Source of the DNA: Geodermatophilus bullaregiensis
GTDB lineage: Bacteria; Actinomycetota; Actinomycetes; Mycobacteriales; Geodermatophilaceae
Direction: 5' to 3'
Assembly: GCF_016907675.1 (NCBI RefSeq)
Contig: NZ_JAFBCJ010000001.1
Location: forward strand, 620,001 to 684,000
Length of the DNA: 64,000 nt
Shown here piece after piece: positions 1 through 10,607 of this stretch. The notes beneath the pieces were generated by a model. It saw only the letters and a program-made list of their open reading frames with translations. It had not been told where the DNA came from and ran no database searches. Positions within the stretch are counted from its first letter, which is position 1; the number at the start of each line of letters is the position of its first letter. A program made the position numbers and the translations under genes.

Positions 1-2477
1 CGGTGCCGCATGGCGACCTCCTCGGCGAGCACGTCCACGCCCACGCCGCCCAGCGGGCAGGAGGTGCCGGTGAAGTACTCGTCGACGACCTCCTGGGAGA
101 GGCCGACCGCCTCGAAGATCTGCGCCATCGTGTACGAGCCGACGGTGCTGATGCCCATCTTGCTCATGACCTTGAGGACGCCCTTGCCGAGCGCCTTGAC
201 CACGTTGCGCACGGCCTGCGCCGGCTCGACGCCGGTGAGGACGCCGTCGCGGATCAGGTCCTCGATCGACTCGAAGGCGAGGTAGGGGTTGACCGCGGCC
301 GCGCCGTAGCCGAGCAGCAGCGCGACGTGGTGCACCTCCCGGCAGTCGCCGGACTCGACGACGAGGCCGACCTCCATGCGGGTGCGCTCGCGCACCAGGT
401 GGTGGTGGACCGCGGCGGTCATCAGCAGCGAGGGGATGGGCGCGCGCCGCTCGTCGCAGTCGCGGTCGGAGAGCACGATGACCCGGGCACCGGCCGCGAT
501 GGCCTTGCTGACCTTGGTCCGCAGCTCCTCGACGGCCTGCACGAGCGCCGGCCCGCCGCCGGTGACGTCGAAGTGGCCGGTGATCCGGACGGCGGCGAAG
601 CCGGGCAGGTCGCCGTCGTCGTCGATGTGCAGGATCTTGGCCAGCTCGTCGTTGTCGAGGACCGGGTAGGGCAGGAACACCTGGCGGCAGGACGCCGGGG
701 TGGCCGAGAGCAGGTTCTGCTCCGGGCCGAAGGTGCGGCCCAGGCTGGTCACCAGCTCCTCGCGGATGGCGTCCAGCGGCGGGTTGGTCACCTGGGCGAA
801 CAGCTGCCCGAAGTAGTCGTAGAGCTGCCGGGAGCGGTCCGACAGCGCCGCGATCGGGGTGTCGGTGCCCATGGAGCCGATCGGCTCGGCCCCGCTGGAG
901 GCCATCGGCGTGAGCAGGACGCGCAGGTCCTCCTCGGTGTAGCCGAACAGCATCTGCCGGCGGACGACGGACTCGTGGCTGGGCCGCGCGCGGCGCCGCT
1001 CGGGAAGCTGCGGCAGGTGCACCAGGCCCGCGTGCAGCCAGTCGTCGTAGGGGTGCTCGCCGGCGAGGGCGCCCTTGACCTCCTCGTCGGAGACGATCTG
1101 CCCGGAGGTGGTGTCGACGAGGAACATCCGACCCGGCTGCAGCCGGCCCTTGGCGACGACGTCGCCGGCCGGGATGTCGAGCACGCCGGCCTCGCTGGCC
1201 AGGACGACCAGGTCGTCCTTCGTCCGCCACCACCGGCCGGGGCGCAGGCCGTTGCGGTCGAGGACGGCGCCGATGACGGTGCCGTCGGTGAAGGCCACGC
1301 AGGCCGGCCCGTCCCAGGGCTCCATGATCGAGGCGTGGAACCGGTAGAAGGCCCGCCGGGCCGGGTCCATCTCGTCGTGGTTCTCCCACGCCTCCGGGAT
1401 CATCATCAGCACCGCGTGCGGCAGCGAGCGGCCGGACAGGTGCAGCAGCTCGAGCACCTCGTCGAAGGTCGCCGAGTCGCTGAAGTCGCTGGCGGTGACC
1501 GGGAAGACCCGCTCCAGGCCGAGCTCGCTCGCCGGGCCGGCGGGGCCGTCGAACAGCTCGGTCTCGAGCTTGGCCTCGCGGGCGCGCATCCGGTTGCGGT
1601 TGCCCTTGATGGTGTTGATCTCGCCGTTGTGGGCGATGAACCGGAACGGGTGGGCCAGCGGCCAGCTCGGGAAGGTGTTCGTGGAGAACCGGCTGTGCAC
1701 CAGGGCGATCGCCGACTCGTAGCGCTCGTCGCGCAGGTCGGGGAAGAACGCCGGCAGCTGGTCGGTGGTCAGCATCCCCTTGTAGGTCAGCGTCCGCGAC
1801 GACAGGGACACGACGTAGAGGGAGCTGCCGGCCTCGCGGGCCTCGCGCTCGGCGCGCTTGCGCAGCACGAAGGAGCGCCGCTCGAGGCGGGTGACGCCGT
1901 TGACCACGCGCGGGCCGCCGAACGCGGCGGCGTCGGCGCGGGCGCCCATCGTCTCGGCGACGAACACCTGGGCGAAGTGCGGCATGACCGCGCGGGCGGT
2001 GGGCCCGAGGTCGGCGCCGTCGGGGTCGACCGGCACGTCGCGCCAGCCGAGGACGGTCAGGCCCTCCTCGGCGGCGATGCGCGCCACGTCCTCGACGCGG
2101 GCGGCGCGCTCGTCCACGTCGACGGGCAGGAACGCGATGCCGACGGAGTACTCGCCCACGGGCGGCAGGTCGAAGTCGACGCTGTCCCGCAGGAGCCCGT
2201 CGGGGACCTGGGTGAGGATGCCGGCGCCGTCACCGGAGTTCGGCTCGGCCCCGGCGGCACCGCGGTGGTCGAGGTTGTGCAGCGCGGTCAGGCCCGCGGC
2301 GACGATCGTGCGGGAGCGGCGGCCCCGGGCGTCGGCCACGAAGGCCACGCCACAGGCGTCCGAGTCGTTCGCCGGGTCGTAGAGACCGGTGGCGGACGGG
2401 ACCGCGGAGAACGGCACGGCCGGGGACGTGGCCGCGGAGGCGGCGGCCTGGGGGGCGAGGTCGGGAGACCCGAGCAT
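1..2477 (-). CDS. gltB: Glutamate synthase large subunit, N-terminal part (runs off the left edge)
   Basis: GltB is the NADPH-dependent glutamate synthase large subunit: it hydrolyses glutamine and passes ammonia to 2-oxoglutarate. About 825 of roughly 1500 residues are visible. The start at 2477 has GGGAG seven bases upstream. A 41-residue propeptide precedes the expected nucleophile Cys42 in [10 protein letters not shown], followed by the class II amidotransferase motif [16 protein letters not shown]. Cys42 must be exposed by propeptide removal, as is known for this family. The central and FMN domains begin within the visible part, but the C-terminus lies outside. It is downstream of lgt in the same direction, separated by a 344-bp leader. 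gltD is not in the window. Confidence 0.96.
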   Translation of the reverse strand, partial: MLGSPDLAPQAAASAATSPAVPFSAVPSATGLYDPANDSDACGVAFVADARGRRSRTIVAAGLTALHNLDHRGAAGAEPNSGDGAGILTQVPDGLLRDSVDFDLPPVGEYSVGIAFLPVDVDERAARVEDVARIAAEEGLTVLGWRDVPVDPDGADLGPTARAVMPHFAQVFVAETMGARADAAAFGGPRVVNGVTRLERRSFVLRKRAEREAREAGSSLYVVSLSSRTLTYKGMLTTDQLPAFFPDLRDERYESAIALVHSRFSTNTFPSWPLAHPFRFIAHNGEINTIKGNRNRMRAREAKLETELFDGPAGPASELGLERVFPVTASDFSDSATFDEVLELLHLSGRSLPHAVLMMIPEAWENHDEMDPARRAFYRFHASIMEPWDGPACVAFTDGTVIGAVLDRNGLRPGRWWRTKDDLVVLASEAGVLDIPAGDVVAKGRLQPGRMFLVDTTSGQIVSDEEVKGALAGEHPYDDWLHAGLVHLPQLPERRRARPSHESVVRRQMLFGYTEEDLRVLLTPMASSGAEPIGSMGTDTPIAALSDRSRQLYDYFGQLFAQVTNPPLDAIREELVTSLGRTFGPEQNLLSATPASCRQVFLPYPVLDNDELAKILHIDDDGDLPGFAAVRITGHFDVTGGGPALVQAVEELRTKVSKAIAAGARVIVLSDRDCDERRAPIPSLLMTAAVHHHLVRERTRMEVGLVVESGDCREVHHVALLLGYGAAAVNPYLAFESIEDLIRDGVLTGVEPAQAVRNVVKALGKGVLKVMSKMGISTVGSYTMAQIFEAVGLSQEVVDEYFTGTSCPLGGVGVDVLAEEVAMRH

Positions 2478-2821
2478 GACAACTCCCGTCGTCGGCTGCC
2501 GCGCCGTCCTCAGGAGGACGGCGCGGGGGCGCTGGGCCCGGCCGGTGGTCAAGGGGGCGGTGCGGCGGCGGTGCGGCGGCGGTGCAGGCGGAGGTGCAGG
2601 CGAGGACTGCGGTCGAGCCCGCGACCGGCTGGAGCACGGTGTGCCCGGGCCGACTGGGGTCAGCGGCCCCGCGGGTGGTGCCACGGGGTCGTCGTCCGCG
2701 GGGCAGCGCTGGCCCGGTCCGACACGTGCGACCCACCAGGATCACTGGGAGGTCTCACCGGAAGGGTACACAGCCGCGACCCCCGGCTCACCCGCCGAGA
2801 GACGGCGCGCGGCGCGTCCCG
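2478..2821 (-). promoter_or_regulatory. gltB leader region with a 10-bp hairpin just upstream of the start
   Basis: This 344-bp gap between lgt and gltB holds no convincing gene. A perfect 10-bp stem with a 4-base loop (arms 2501-2510 and 2515-2524, GCGCCGTCCT paired with AGGACGGCGC) ends 24 bases before the gltB start codon, just 5' of its ribosome binding site. Around 2560-2600 there is a short G-rich repeat of a GGTGCGGC-like unit. I saw no GlnR box or known riboswitch. The hairpin could be a leader structure for gltB, or it could end transcription coming from lgt. Confidence 0.5.
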
Positions 2822-3793
2822 TCAGGACTGTCCGGGTGCGTCGTGGGAACGGTCACCGGACCGCCGGGCGCCGGGCGCGTCGGTGCTGCCCGGGGCCTCG
2901 TCCGCGGTCCCGCCACCGGTCCCGGCGGTGTCGTCGTCGGCACCGTCGCCGGTCCGGTCCCCGGGGTGGATCACCTCTCGCGGCCGGCCGCGCTGCCAGA
3001 CCAGGTAGGCCACGGCGAGCAGCCCGACGACGGCGGCGGTGACGACGTTGAGCCGGACGCCGAGGACGGTGTTCGCCGGGTCGATGCGCAGCAGCTCGAT
3101 CCAGAACCGGCCCGCGCAGTACAGCGCCACGTACAGGGCGAACGCGCGGCCGTGGGAGAGCCGGAAGCGCCGGTCGGCCCAGACGACGACGGCCGCGGCG
3201 GCGAGGCACCACAGCAGCTCGTAGAGGAAGGTCGGGTGGAACAGCCCGGCCACGACCGGCTGCCCGTCGGCGCCGAGGGCGGCCCGCCCGCCGTCCCACT
3301 CGTGGACCCGCAGGGCCCACGGCAGGTCGGTGGGGGAACCGTAGAGCTCGTTGTTGAACCAGTTGCCCAGCCGGCCGATCGCCTGGGCGACCAGCAGGCC
3401 GGGGGCGATGGCGTCGCCGAACGCCGGCAGGGGGATGCCGCGGCGGCGGCAGGCGATCCACGCGCCGACGCCACCGAGGGCGATCGCGCCCCAGATGCCC
3501 AGGCCGCCCTCCCAGATGGCGAACGCCCGCAGCGGGTCGCCACCCTCGCCGAAGTAGGGCTGCGGCGTGGTGACCACGTGGTAGAGCCGGCCGCCGACGA
3601 TGCCGGAGGGCACCGCCCAGACGGCGATGTCGAGCACCTCGCCGGGCCGGCCGCCGCGGGCGACCCAGCGCCGCTCGGCGATCCAGCAGGCGGCGACGAT
3701 GCCGGCGATGATGCACAGCGCGTAGGCCCGGATCGGGAACGGGCCGAGCTCCCAGACGCCTCGGGTGGGGCTGGGGATGGCCGCGAGGGTCAC
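2822..3793 (-). CDS. lgt: Prolipoprotein diacylglyceryl transferase
   Basis: Lgt transfers diacylglycerol from phosphatidylglycerol to the lipobox cysteine of prelipoproteins in the cytoplasmic membrane. The product is 323 residues with about seven hydrophobic segments. The family signature is GRLGNWFNNELYG, with HPTFLYELLW further on. The GTG start at 3793 overlaps the trpA stop (GTGA), so the two are translationally coupled. About 50 residues at the C-terminus form a polar, Asp/Gly/Thr-rich tail beyond the usual core, probably disordered. The trp-lgt linkage is the normal actinobacterial arrangement. LspA, the next enzyme of lipoprotein maturation, is at 42.3-43.0 kb. Confidence 0.97.
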   Translation of the reverse strand: MTLAAIPSPTRGVWELGPFPIRAYALCIIAGIVAACWIAERRWVARGGRPGEVLDIAVWAVPSGIVGGRLYHVVTTPQPYFGEGGDPLRAFAIWEGGLGIWGAIALGGVGAWIACRRRGIPLPAFGDAIAPGLLVAQAIGRLGNWFNNELYGSPTDLPWALRVHEWDGGRAALGADGQPVVAGLFHPTFLYELLWCLAAAAVVVWADRRFRLSHGRAFALYVALYCAGRFWIELLRIDPANTVLGVRLNVVTAAVVGLLAVAYLVWQRGRPREVIHPGDRTGDGADDDTAGTGGGTADEAPGSTDAPGARRSGDRSHDAPGQS

Positions 3794-4586
3794 CCCCGCA
3801 CCCCCGCCCGGCGCACCCCGTCGGCCAGCTCCGCGGAGAGGGCCCGGACCCCCTCCGCGCCGCGCCCGTCGAGCATCTCGCGGACGTAGGCCGAGCCCAC
3901 GATGACCCCGTCGGCGAAGCCGGCCACCTCGGCGGCCTGGTCGCCGTTGGAGACGCCGAGTCCGACGCAGATCGGCAGGTCCCCGGCCACCGGGCGGGTG
4001 CGGGCGACGAGCTCGCCGGCGGCCGTGCTGACGGTGGCCCGCGTGCCCGTGACGCCCATGGTGGAGGCGGCGTAGACGAAGCCCCGGGACGCCGCGACGG
4101 TGGCGGCCAGCCGCGCGTCGGTGGACGACGGAGCGATCAGGAAGACCCGGTCGAGGCCGGTGCGGTCGGTCGCGGCCAGCCACGCCCCCGCCTCGTCCGG
4201 GATGAGGTCGGGCGTGATCGCCCCCGCTCCCCCGGCGGCGGACAGGTCGTCGGCGAACCGGTCGACGCCGTAGCGCTCAATGGGGTTCCAGTAGCTCATC
4301 ACCACCGGCACGCCGCCGGCCGCGGCGACCGCACGCACGGCCGGCAGCACGTGGCGCAGTCCGGTGCCCGCCCGGACGGCCACGTCCATGGCCTCCTGGA
4401 TCACCGGGCCCTCCATGCCGGGGTCGGAGTACGGGACACCGACCTCGAGGGCGTCCGCGCCCCCCTCGATGGCCGCGACCATCGCCTCGATCGACGTGTC
4501 GACGTCGGGGTAGCCGACCGGGAGGTAGGCGATCAGCGCGGCGCGGCCCTCGGCCCGGGCGGCGGCGATGCGGTCGGCGAGCAGGC

Positions 4587-4590
<4 letters not shown>
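3790..4590 (-). CDS. trpA: Tryptophan synthase alpha subunit with Asp60 replaced by Glu
   Basis: TrpA cleaves indole-3-glycerol phosphate to indole and glyceraldehyde 3-phosphate; indole is channelled to TrpB. It has 266 residues and a GTG start overlapping the trpB stop. The TIM-barrel motifs are present: Glu49 in [11 protein letters not shown], the segment MSYWNP, and [10 protein letters not shown] with the conserved tyrosine. Numbering matches the Salmonella enzyme exactly. At position 60 the codon (4411-4413) is GAG, giving GMEGP, where the family has ADGP or MDGP. Asp60 is the classical second catalytic acid, so this is a conservative but unusual change at a key residue. Everything else looks intact, and the gene is in a coupled operon, so I infer it is functional. 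Confidence 0.97.
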
Positions 4591-5936
<1,346 letters not shown>

Positions 5937-5966
5937 GGGCCCAGTGTCCCGCGCCGCGGCGTCCTG

Positions 5967-6383
5967 GTGGCGGAGGGGGTCAGCGGGTCGTGCGCCACCC
6001 GGCCGGGCCCGACCCTCCCCTACCGTCGGGCGGGCCCGCTGCCCGGGCCGGCGCTCACGACGGCCACCGCCCCCGACCACCGCGGCCGGCGCTCCGGGCT
6101 GCACCTGCCGGCGGTCCTCGGGCCGGGCGACCGGGTGCTGCTGGTCGACGACTGGGCCGAGCGCGGCAGCCAGGCCGAGGCGGCGGCCGGGCTGGTGCGC
6201 CGGTCGGGCGCCGCGCTGGTCGGCGTCTCGCCGGTGGTCGACGAGCTGCCCGACGACGTCCGGGTGCGGCTGGGCCCGGTGACGGCGCTGGTCACGCGGG
6301 CCGAGCTGGGCGACCCGGCCGGCCGAGCCCGCGGCGAGGTCAGCGGGTGGTGCGCGGGGTGGCCGGGTGCGACCCGGCGGTGA
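5967..6383 (+). pseudogene. Truncated phosphoribosyltransferase relic (APRT-like)
   Basis: This plus-strand frame lies between the two minus-strand genes trpB and trpC and overlaps the trpC 3' end by 44 bp. It encodes about 138 residues whose middle resembles the second half of an adenine phosphoribosyltransferase: a basic segment RRAGPLPGP, then the PRPP-loop region [14 protein letters not shown], then a strand-helix tail. The first half of the fold, normally some 60-70 residues before RRAGPLPG, is missing and trpB begins there instead. The PRPP loop also has Arg where Thr is expected (ERG for ATG or ETG). I read it as a decayed or truncated gene; a short functional protein is less likely. 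The GTG start at 5967 is arbitrary. Confidence 0.6.
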
Positions 6384-7149
6384 CCAGGTCGGCGACGGCC
6401 TGGCGGGCGTCGCCGGCGGTGACCAGCCCCTCGCCGACGAGCACCGCGTCGGCACCGGCGCCGGCGTAGGCGATGAGGTCGTGCGGGCCGCGGACGCCGG
6501 ACTCGGCGACCTTGACCACCTCCGAGGGCAGGCCGGGGGCGATCCGCTCGAAGGTGGAGCGGTCGACGGCCAGGGTGGTGAGGTCGCGGGCGTTGACGCC
6601 GATCACCGAGGCCCCGGCGGCCAGCGCGCGGTCGGCCTCGGCCTCGGTGTGCACCTCCACCAGCGCGGTCATGCCCAGGGACTCCACCCGCTCGAGCAGG
6701 CCGGTGAGGGCGTTCTGCTCGAGCGCGGCGACGATGAGCAGGACGACGTCGGCGCCGTGCGCCCGGGCCTCGTGCACCTGGTAGCTGCTGACCACGAAGT
6801 CCTTGCACAGCACCGGGACACCGACGGCGGCGCGGACGGCGGCCAGGTCGGCGTGCGAGCCGCCGAAGCGGCGGCGCTCGGTGAGCACGCTGATGACCCG
6901 GGCGCCCCCGTCGGCGTACTGGGCGGCGAGGACGGCGGGGTCGGGGATGTCGGCGAGAGCGCCCTTGCTGGGGCTGCGGCGCTTGACCTCGGCGATGACG
7001 CCGACGCCCGGCTCGCGCAGCGCCGCCAGGGCGTCGAGGGCCGGCCGGGCGTCCCGCGCGGCGGCCCTCACCTCGGCCAGCGGGGTGGCCACCTCGCGCG
7101 CCGCGACGTCCTCGCGGACGCCGGCGACGATCTCGTCGAGGACGGTCAC
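6340..7149 (-). CDS. trpC: Indole-3-glycerol phosphate synthase
   Basis: TrpC closes the ring of carboxyphenylaminodeoxyribulose phosphate to give indole-3-glycerol phosphate, the substrate of TrpA. The 269-residue TIM barrel shows [12 protein letters not shown] with the catalytic lysine, [22 protein letters not shown] and VAESGV. It is a stand-alone enzyme, not fused to TrpF, as usual in actinobacteria. No trpF occurs nearby; PriA at 19.1-19.8 kb is expected to supply that step. The gene is 90 bp downstream of the Trp-associated membrane protein. Confidence 0.97.
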   Translation of the reverse strand: MTVLDEIVAGVREDVAAREVATPLAEVRAAARDARPALDALAALREPGVGVIAEVKRRSPSKGALADIPDPAVLAAQYADGGARVISVLTERRRFGGSHADLAAVRAAVGVPVLCKDFVVSSYQVHEARAHGADVVLLIVAALEQNALTGLLERVESLGMTALVEVHTEAEADRALAAGASVIGVNARDLTTLAVDRSTFERIAPGLPSEVVKVAESGVRGPHDLIAYAGAGADAVLVGEGLVTAGDARQAVADLVTAGSHPATPRTTR

Positions 7150-7175
7150 TCCGCCTCCTCGCTGCTGGTCGGTTC

Positions 7176-7189
7176 GTCCCGCGCGGGAC
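7176..7189. promoter_or_regulatory. Perfect 14-bp palindrome upstream of trpC
   Basis: GTCCCGCGCGGGAC is a perfect palindrome in the 90-bp gap between the Trp membrane protein gene and trpC, about 27-40 bp upstream of the trpC start. It could be an operator or a small hairpin in the transcript. In such GC-rich DNA a palindrome of this size may also arise by chance. Confidence 0.25.
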
Positions 7190-7239
7190 CGGGTAGTCGT
7201 CCGGGCCGGCCTCGAACCCGCCGGACGGGTGGACCCACT

Positions 7240-7983
7240 CTAAGGGCGGCGGCCGGGAGCCCTGGTCGCCGGGTCGTCGGTGGTCGCGGCGACCCCGGGT
7301 GCGGGATCGGCGACCGGATCACCGGCGAGGTCGCCGGTGGGGTCCCCGGTCGGGTCGTCGGTCGGGTCGTCGCCGCGGTCGAGGGCCCGCCAGGCGTCCA
7401 GCGCGCGGTCCTCGTCGGTGCGCGCGCGGGCCGGCGCGGGTGCGGCGGCGCCCGGCGTCCGCTCGTAGCGGCGGCCCATGCCCGGCCACCGCCGTCCGCG
7501 GGCGAGGACCAGCAGCCCGGCGGCCAGCGCGACCGCGGCGGCGACGAGGCACAGCACCGGCCACCCGGCGGACAGGTCGGTGCTCACCGTCTCCCCCGGC
7601 GCCGTCGGCACCGGGTCCGGCCCCGCGACCAGGACCCGCCCGCCCGCCCAGGCGAGGACCACCCCGGCGGCGGCGACGAGCACGCCGACGGCTGCCCGCC
7701 CGACGCCGCGGACGGCGAGGACGGCGACGGCCGCGGCCAGCAGCAGCAGCCCGGCGGCGGTCGCCAGCGGGGCGACGGCCGACCCCGCGAGCGCCTCGGT
7801 GACCGGCGGCAGGGGCGGGGGGCGGGTCACGGTGACCGTCGCCCACGTCTGCCCGCCCGCGGACAGGGCCAGCCCGCCGGCGAGCGCGCAGCCGGCGACG
7901 GCCGCACCCAGCTCGCGGCGCGGGTCCGGCGTCCCGGGCCCGCTCCCGTCCGGCGGAGCCGGCGGGACGGCGGAGCCGCTCAC
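7240..7983 (-). CDS. Trp-operon-associated membrane protein
   Basis: The 247-residue protein lies between trpE and trpC, the position of the conserved actinobacterial Trp-associated membrane protein family (TIGR02234 type, Rv1610-like). About four membrane segments are visible in residues 20-160, with a WATVTVTRPPPLPPV stretch in an outer loop. The function is unknown; a role in transport or membrane association of the pathway is conjecture. The C-terminus is a polar tail with short DPTGDPTGDLAGD-type repeats, encoded by an imperfect 12-bp tandem repeat around 7315-7375. The GTG start overlaps the trpE stop by 4 bp. Confidence 0.85.
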   Translation of the reverse strand: MSGSAVPPAPPDGSGPGTPDPRRELGAAVAGCALAGGLALSAGGQTWATVTVTRPPPLPPVTEALAGSAVAPLATAAGLLLLAAAVAVLAVRGVGRAAVGVLVAAAGVVLAWAGGRVLVAGPDPVPTAPGETVSTDLSAGWPVLCLVAAAVALAAGLLVLARGRRWPGMGRRYERTPGAAAPAPARARTDEDRALDAWRALDRGDDPTDDPTGDPTGDLAGDPVADPAPGVAATTDDPATRAPGRRP

Positions 7984-9488
7984 CGGACCTCCCGCATCCC
8001 CTCGGCCGTGGCGATGGCCGAGAGCACCGCGCGGGCCTTGTGCCGGGTCTCGGCCTCCTCGGTGGCGGGGTCGCTGTCGGCGACGACCCCCGCGCCGGCC
8101 TGCACGTAGGCCCGCCCCTGGTGCAGCACGGCGGTGCGGATGGCGATGGCCATGTCCATGTCGCCGCTGGCGTCGACGTAGCCGACGGTGCCCGCGTACA
8201 GCGCCCGCCGCGTGGGCTCGAGCGACTCGATGATCTCCATCGCCCGCGGCTTGGGGGCGCCGGAGACGGTGCCGGCCGGGAACGTGGCGTCGAAGACGTC
8301 GAGCGCGTCGCGGCCGGGCGCCACCTCCCCCGACACCGTCGAGACCAGGTGCATGACGTGGCTGTAGTGCTCGACCCGCATGAAGTCGGGCACCTCGACC
8401 GAGCCCGGCACGCACACCCGGCCCAGGTCGTTGCGGGCCAGGTCGACCAGCATCACGTGCTCGGCACGCTCCTTGGGGTCGGCGAGCAGGCCCTCGGCCA
8501 GCCGCAGGTCCTCCTCCTCGGTGGCGCCGCGCGGGCGGGTGCCGGCCGGCGGGTGCACGACCGCGCCGGTGCCCGTGACGGTCACCAGCGCCTCCGGCGA
8601 GGAGCCGACGACGTCGAAGGGCGACTCCCGGCCGGCGAAGCGCAGCAGGTACATGTACGGCGAGGGGTTGGTCGCCCGCAGCACCCGGTAGAGGTCCAGC
8701 GCCTTGACGTCGGTCTCGGTCTCGAAGCGCTGGGCGAGCACGACCTGGAAGGCGTCGCCGGCACGGATGTGCTCGCGGACGGTCTCCACCCCGGCCTCGT
8801 AGACCCCGGGCGCCATCGTGCTGGTCACCGGCGGCGGCTCGGTCGGGGTGAACGTGGCGACGCCGGGGGGCACGGCCTTGCTCAGGTCGGCGGCCATCGC
8901 GTCGAGCCGCGCGACCGCGTCGTCCCAGGCGGCCCCGGGGTCGCCGGAGCCGGTCAGCGCGTTGGCGATGAGCAGCACCGTGCCGTCGGTGTGGTCGAGC
9001 ACGGCGAGGTCGGTGACCAGCATGAGCGCCAGCTCGGGCATGCCGAGGTCGTCGGTGCTGGTGGTCGGCAGCCGCTCCAGCCGCCGGACGACGTCGTAGC
9101 CGAGGTAGCCGACCAGGCCGCCGGTGAGCCGGGGCAGGTCGGGGCGGCGCGGGGAGCGCAGCCGGCGGGCGAGCGTGCGGACGGCGGCCAGCGGGTCGGC
9201 GGGCAGGTCGTCGGTGAGCCCGGGCAGCGGGTCGCCCAGCCACACGGTGGCGCCGTCGCGCTCGGTGAGCACCCCGGCGGCGCGGACGCCGACGAAGCTG
9301 TAGCGCGACCAGCGCTTGCCCTGCTCGGCGGACTCCAGCAGCACCGTGCCGGGGCGGTTGCCGGCCAGCTTGCGGTAGATGCCGACGGCGGTCTCGCCGT
9401 CGGCCAGCAGCCGCCGGGTCACCGGCACCACCGGCTGGTCGAGCCCGGCGAACTCCTCGCGCGCCGGGCTGGTCTCACCGAGCCGCAC
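7980..9488 (-). CDS. trpE: Anthranilate synthase component I
   Basis: TrpE converts chorismate to anthranilate using ammonia from the TrpG glutaminase subunit, which is not in this window. The 502-residue product has the N-terminal tryptophan-sensing region, including [16 protein letters not shown], and the chorismate-binding core with [27 protein letters not shown] and [12 protein letters not shown]. The start at 9488 lies inside hisI (14-bp overlap), so trpE is probably translated from the his/trp polycistron. No leader peptide or attenuator precedes it, which argues for regulation by feedback or by a distal promoter. Confidence 0.97.
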   Translation of the reverse strand: MRLGETSPAREEFAGLDQPVVPVTRRLLADGETAVGIYRKLAGNRPGTVLLESAEQGKRWSRYSFVGVRAAGVLTERDGATVWLGDPLPGLTDDLPADPLAAVRTLARRLRSPRRPDLPRLTGGLVGYLGYDVVRRLERLPTTSTDDLGMPELALMLVTDLAVLDHTDGTVLLIANALTGSGDPGAAWDDAVARLDAMAADLSKAVPPGVATFTPTEPPPVTSTMAPGVYEAGVETVREHIRAGDAFQVVLAQRFETETDVKALDLYRVLRATNPSPYMYLLRFAGRESPFDVVGSSPEALVTVTGTGAVVHPPAGTRPRGATEEEDLRLAEGLLADPKERAEHVMLVDLARNDLGRVCVPGSVEVPDFMRVEHYSHVMHLVSTVSGEVAPGRDALDVFDATFPAGTVSGAPKPRAMEIIESLEPTRRALYAGTVGYVDASGDMDMAIAIRTAVLHQGRAYVQAGAGVVADSDPATEEAETRHKARAVLSAIATAEGMREVR

Positions 9489-9849
9489 CGGACACCTCCA
9501 GCCCGCGGTGGAAGCAGGAGCGCTCGCCGGTGTGGCAGGCCGGGCCCTCCTGGTCGACGAGCACGAGCAGCGCGTCGCCGTCGCAGTCGACCCGCACGTC
9601 GCGGACCCACTGCCGGTGCCCGGAGGTCTCCCCCTTCACCCAGTACTCGCCGCGGCTGCGCGACCAGTAGGTGGCCCGGCCGGTGCTCAGCGTGCGGTGC
9701 AGCGCCTCGTCGTCCATCCAGGCGACCATGAGCACCTCACCGGTGTCGTGCTGCTGGACGACCGCGGCGACCAGCCCGGCGGGGTCGCGGCGCAGCAGCG
9801 CGGCGACCGCGGGGTCGAGCGCCGACTCGGCGGCGGGGACGGCGGACAT
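9475..9849 (-). CDS. hisI: Phosphoribosyl-AMP cyclohydrolase
   Basis: HisI opens the adenine ring of phosphoribosyl-AMP in histidine synthesis. It is the short monofunctional form (124 residues) without the HisE pyrophosphatase domain. Zinc and magnesium ligands are visible in [12 protein letters not shown] and in the pair of cysteine motifs [12 protein letters not shown]. Its coupling to trpE is the normal actinobacterial hisI-trpE junction. Unlike in mycobacteria, hisF is not next to it: about 8 kb of other genes separate the two. Confidence 0.96.
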   Translation of the reverse strand: MSAVPAAESALDPAVAALLRRDPAGLVAAVVQQHDTGEVLMVAWMDDEALHRTLSTGRATYWSRSRGEYWVKGETSGHRQWVRDVRVDCDGDALLVLVDQEGPACHTGERSCFHRGLEVSGAAR

Positions 9850-9911
9850 GCCGTCGATCGTCCCACCGGGCGGGGACCGCTCCGGTCAGCGGCCCCGGCG
9901 GCCGCCCCGGG

Positions 9912-10607
9912 TCACCGGCCGGTGCCGGGAGCGGCGTCGTCGCCCGCGGCCCAGCGGCGGACGGCGCCGACCAGCAGCAGCCCGAGGCCGACCGCCGGGG
10001 CGGCGGCGAAGAACAGCACCCCGACGACGAGGACGCCGGAGGGGTCCGAGCCGGTGGTGTCGTCGAGGAAGCCGCCCAGCGCGGACAGCCGCACCAGCCA
10101 GTAGAGGGCGAGGGCCAGCTGCGCGGCGACGGCGGCGACCAGGGTCAGCCAGGACGCCCGGCTGCGGCGGTTGAGCACCATGACGCCGCCGACGACCAGC
10201 GCGATGGCCGAGAGCAGCTGGACCACCGTCAGCACGGTGGCCTCGGTCACCAGCGCACCCGCCTCGTCGGCGTCCGACGCCCCCGGCACGGTGGCCAGGA
10301 AGCCGAAGGTGCTGGCCAGCAGGAGCACGTAGGCCGAGGCGACGGCCACGAGGCCGGCCTGGACGAAGGCCAGCACCGCCGCGGCCACGACCTGTCCCGG
10401 CCGGCGCGGGCGGAGCGGCGCCGGCGGACCCCACACGGGGACGCCGTGGCCGGGCCACCCGTACCCCGGGTGCGGGTACGCGGCGGCCGTGTACGGGCCC
10501 GGCGGGGGGTACGCGGCGGCCGCGTACGGCGCGGGCGCCGTGACGGGCGGGCCGGCGTAGGCGACCGGGTCGGCCTGCGCGGCCGGGTCCGACCAGGGGC
10601 TGCTCAC
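9912..10607 (-). CDS. Membrane protein with Pro/Tyr/Ala-rich N-terminus
   Basis: The 231-residue product has a proline-, tyrosine- and alanine-rich cytoplasmic-type N-terminus (residues 1-70, repeats such as AAYPPPGPYTAAAYPHPG), then four hydrophobic segments at about 75-100, 120-145, 155-175 and 190-215. No family is certain. Such N-termini are common on small actinobacterial membrane proteins. The GTG start overlaps the stop of the upstream flavin dehydrogenase by 4 bp, so they are co-transcribed. The 62 bp between its end and hisI hold nothing obvious. Confidence 0.75.
   Translation of the reverse strand: MSSPWSDPAAQADPVAYAGPPVTAPAPYAAAAYPPPGPYTAAAYPHPGYGWPGHGVPVWGPPAPLRPRRPGQVVAAAVLAFVQAGLVAVASAYVLLLASTFGFLATVPGASDADEAGALVTEATVLTVVQLLSAIALVVGGVMVLNRRSRASWLTLVAAVAAQLALALYWLVRLSALGGFLDDTTGSDPSGVLVVGVLFFAAAPAVGLGLLLVGAVRRWAAGDDAAPGTGR

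Noticed and set aside
3..3008. A 1001-codon open frame on the plus strand opposite gltB and lgt
   Set aside because: High GC content leaves long open frames on the opposite strand; the product is repetitive in composition with no domain, while gltB and lgt motifs are clear on the minus strand.
9850..9911. A trp or his leader peptide with attenuator
   Set aside because: No run of Trp or His codons and no alternative hairpins were found here; trpE overlaps hisI directly.
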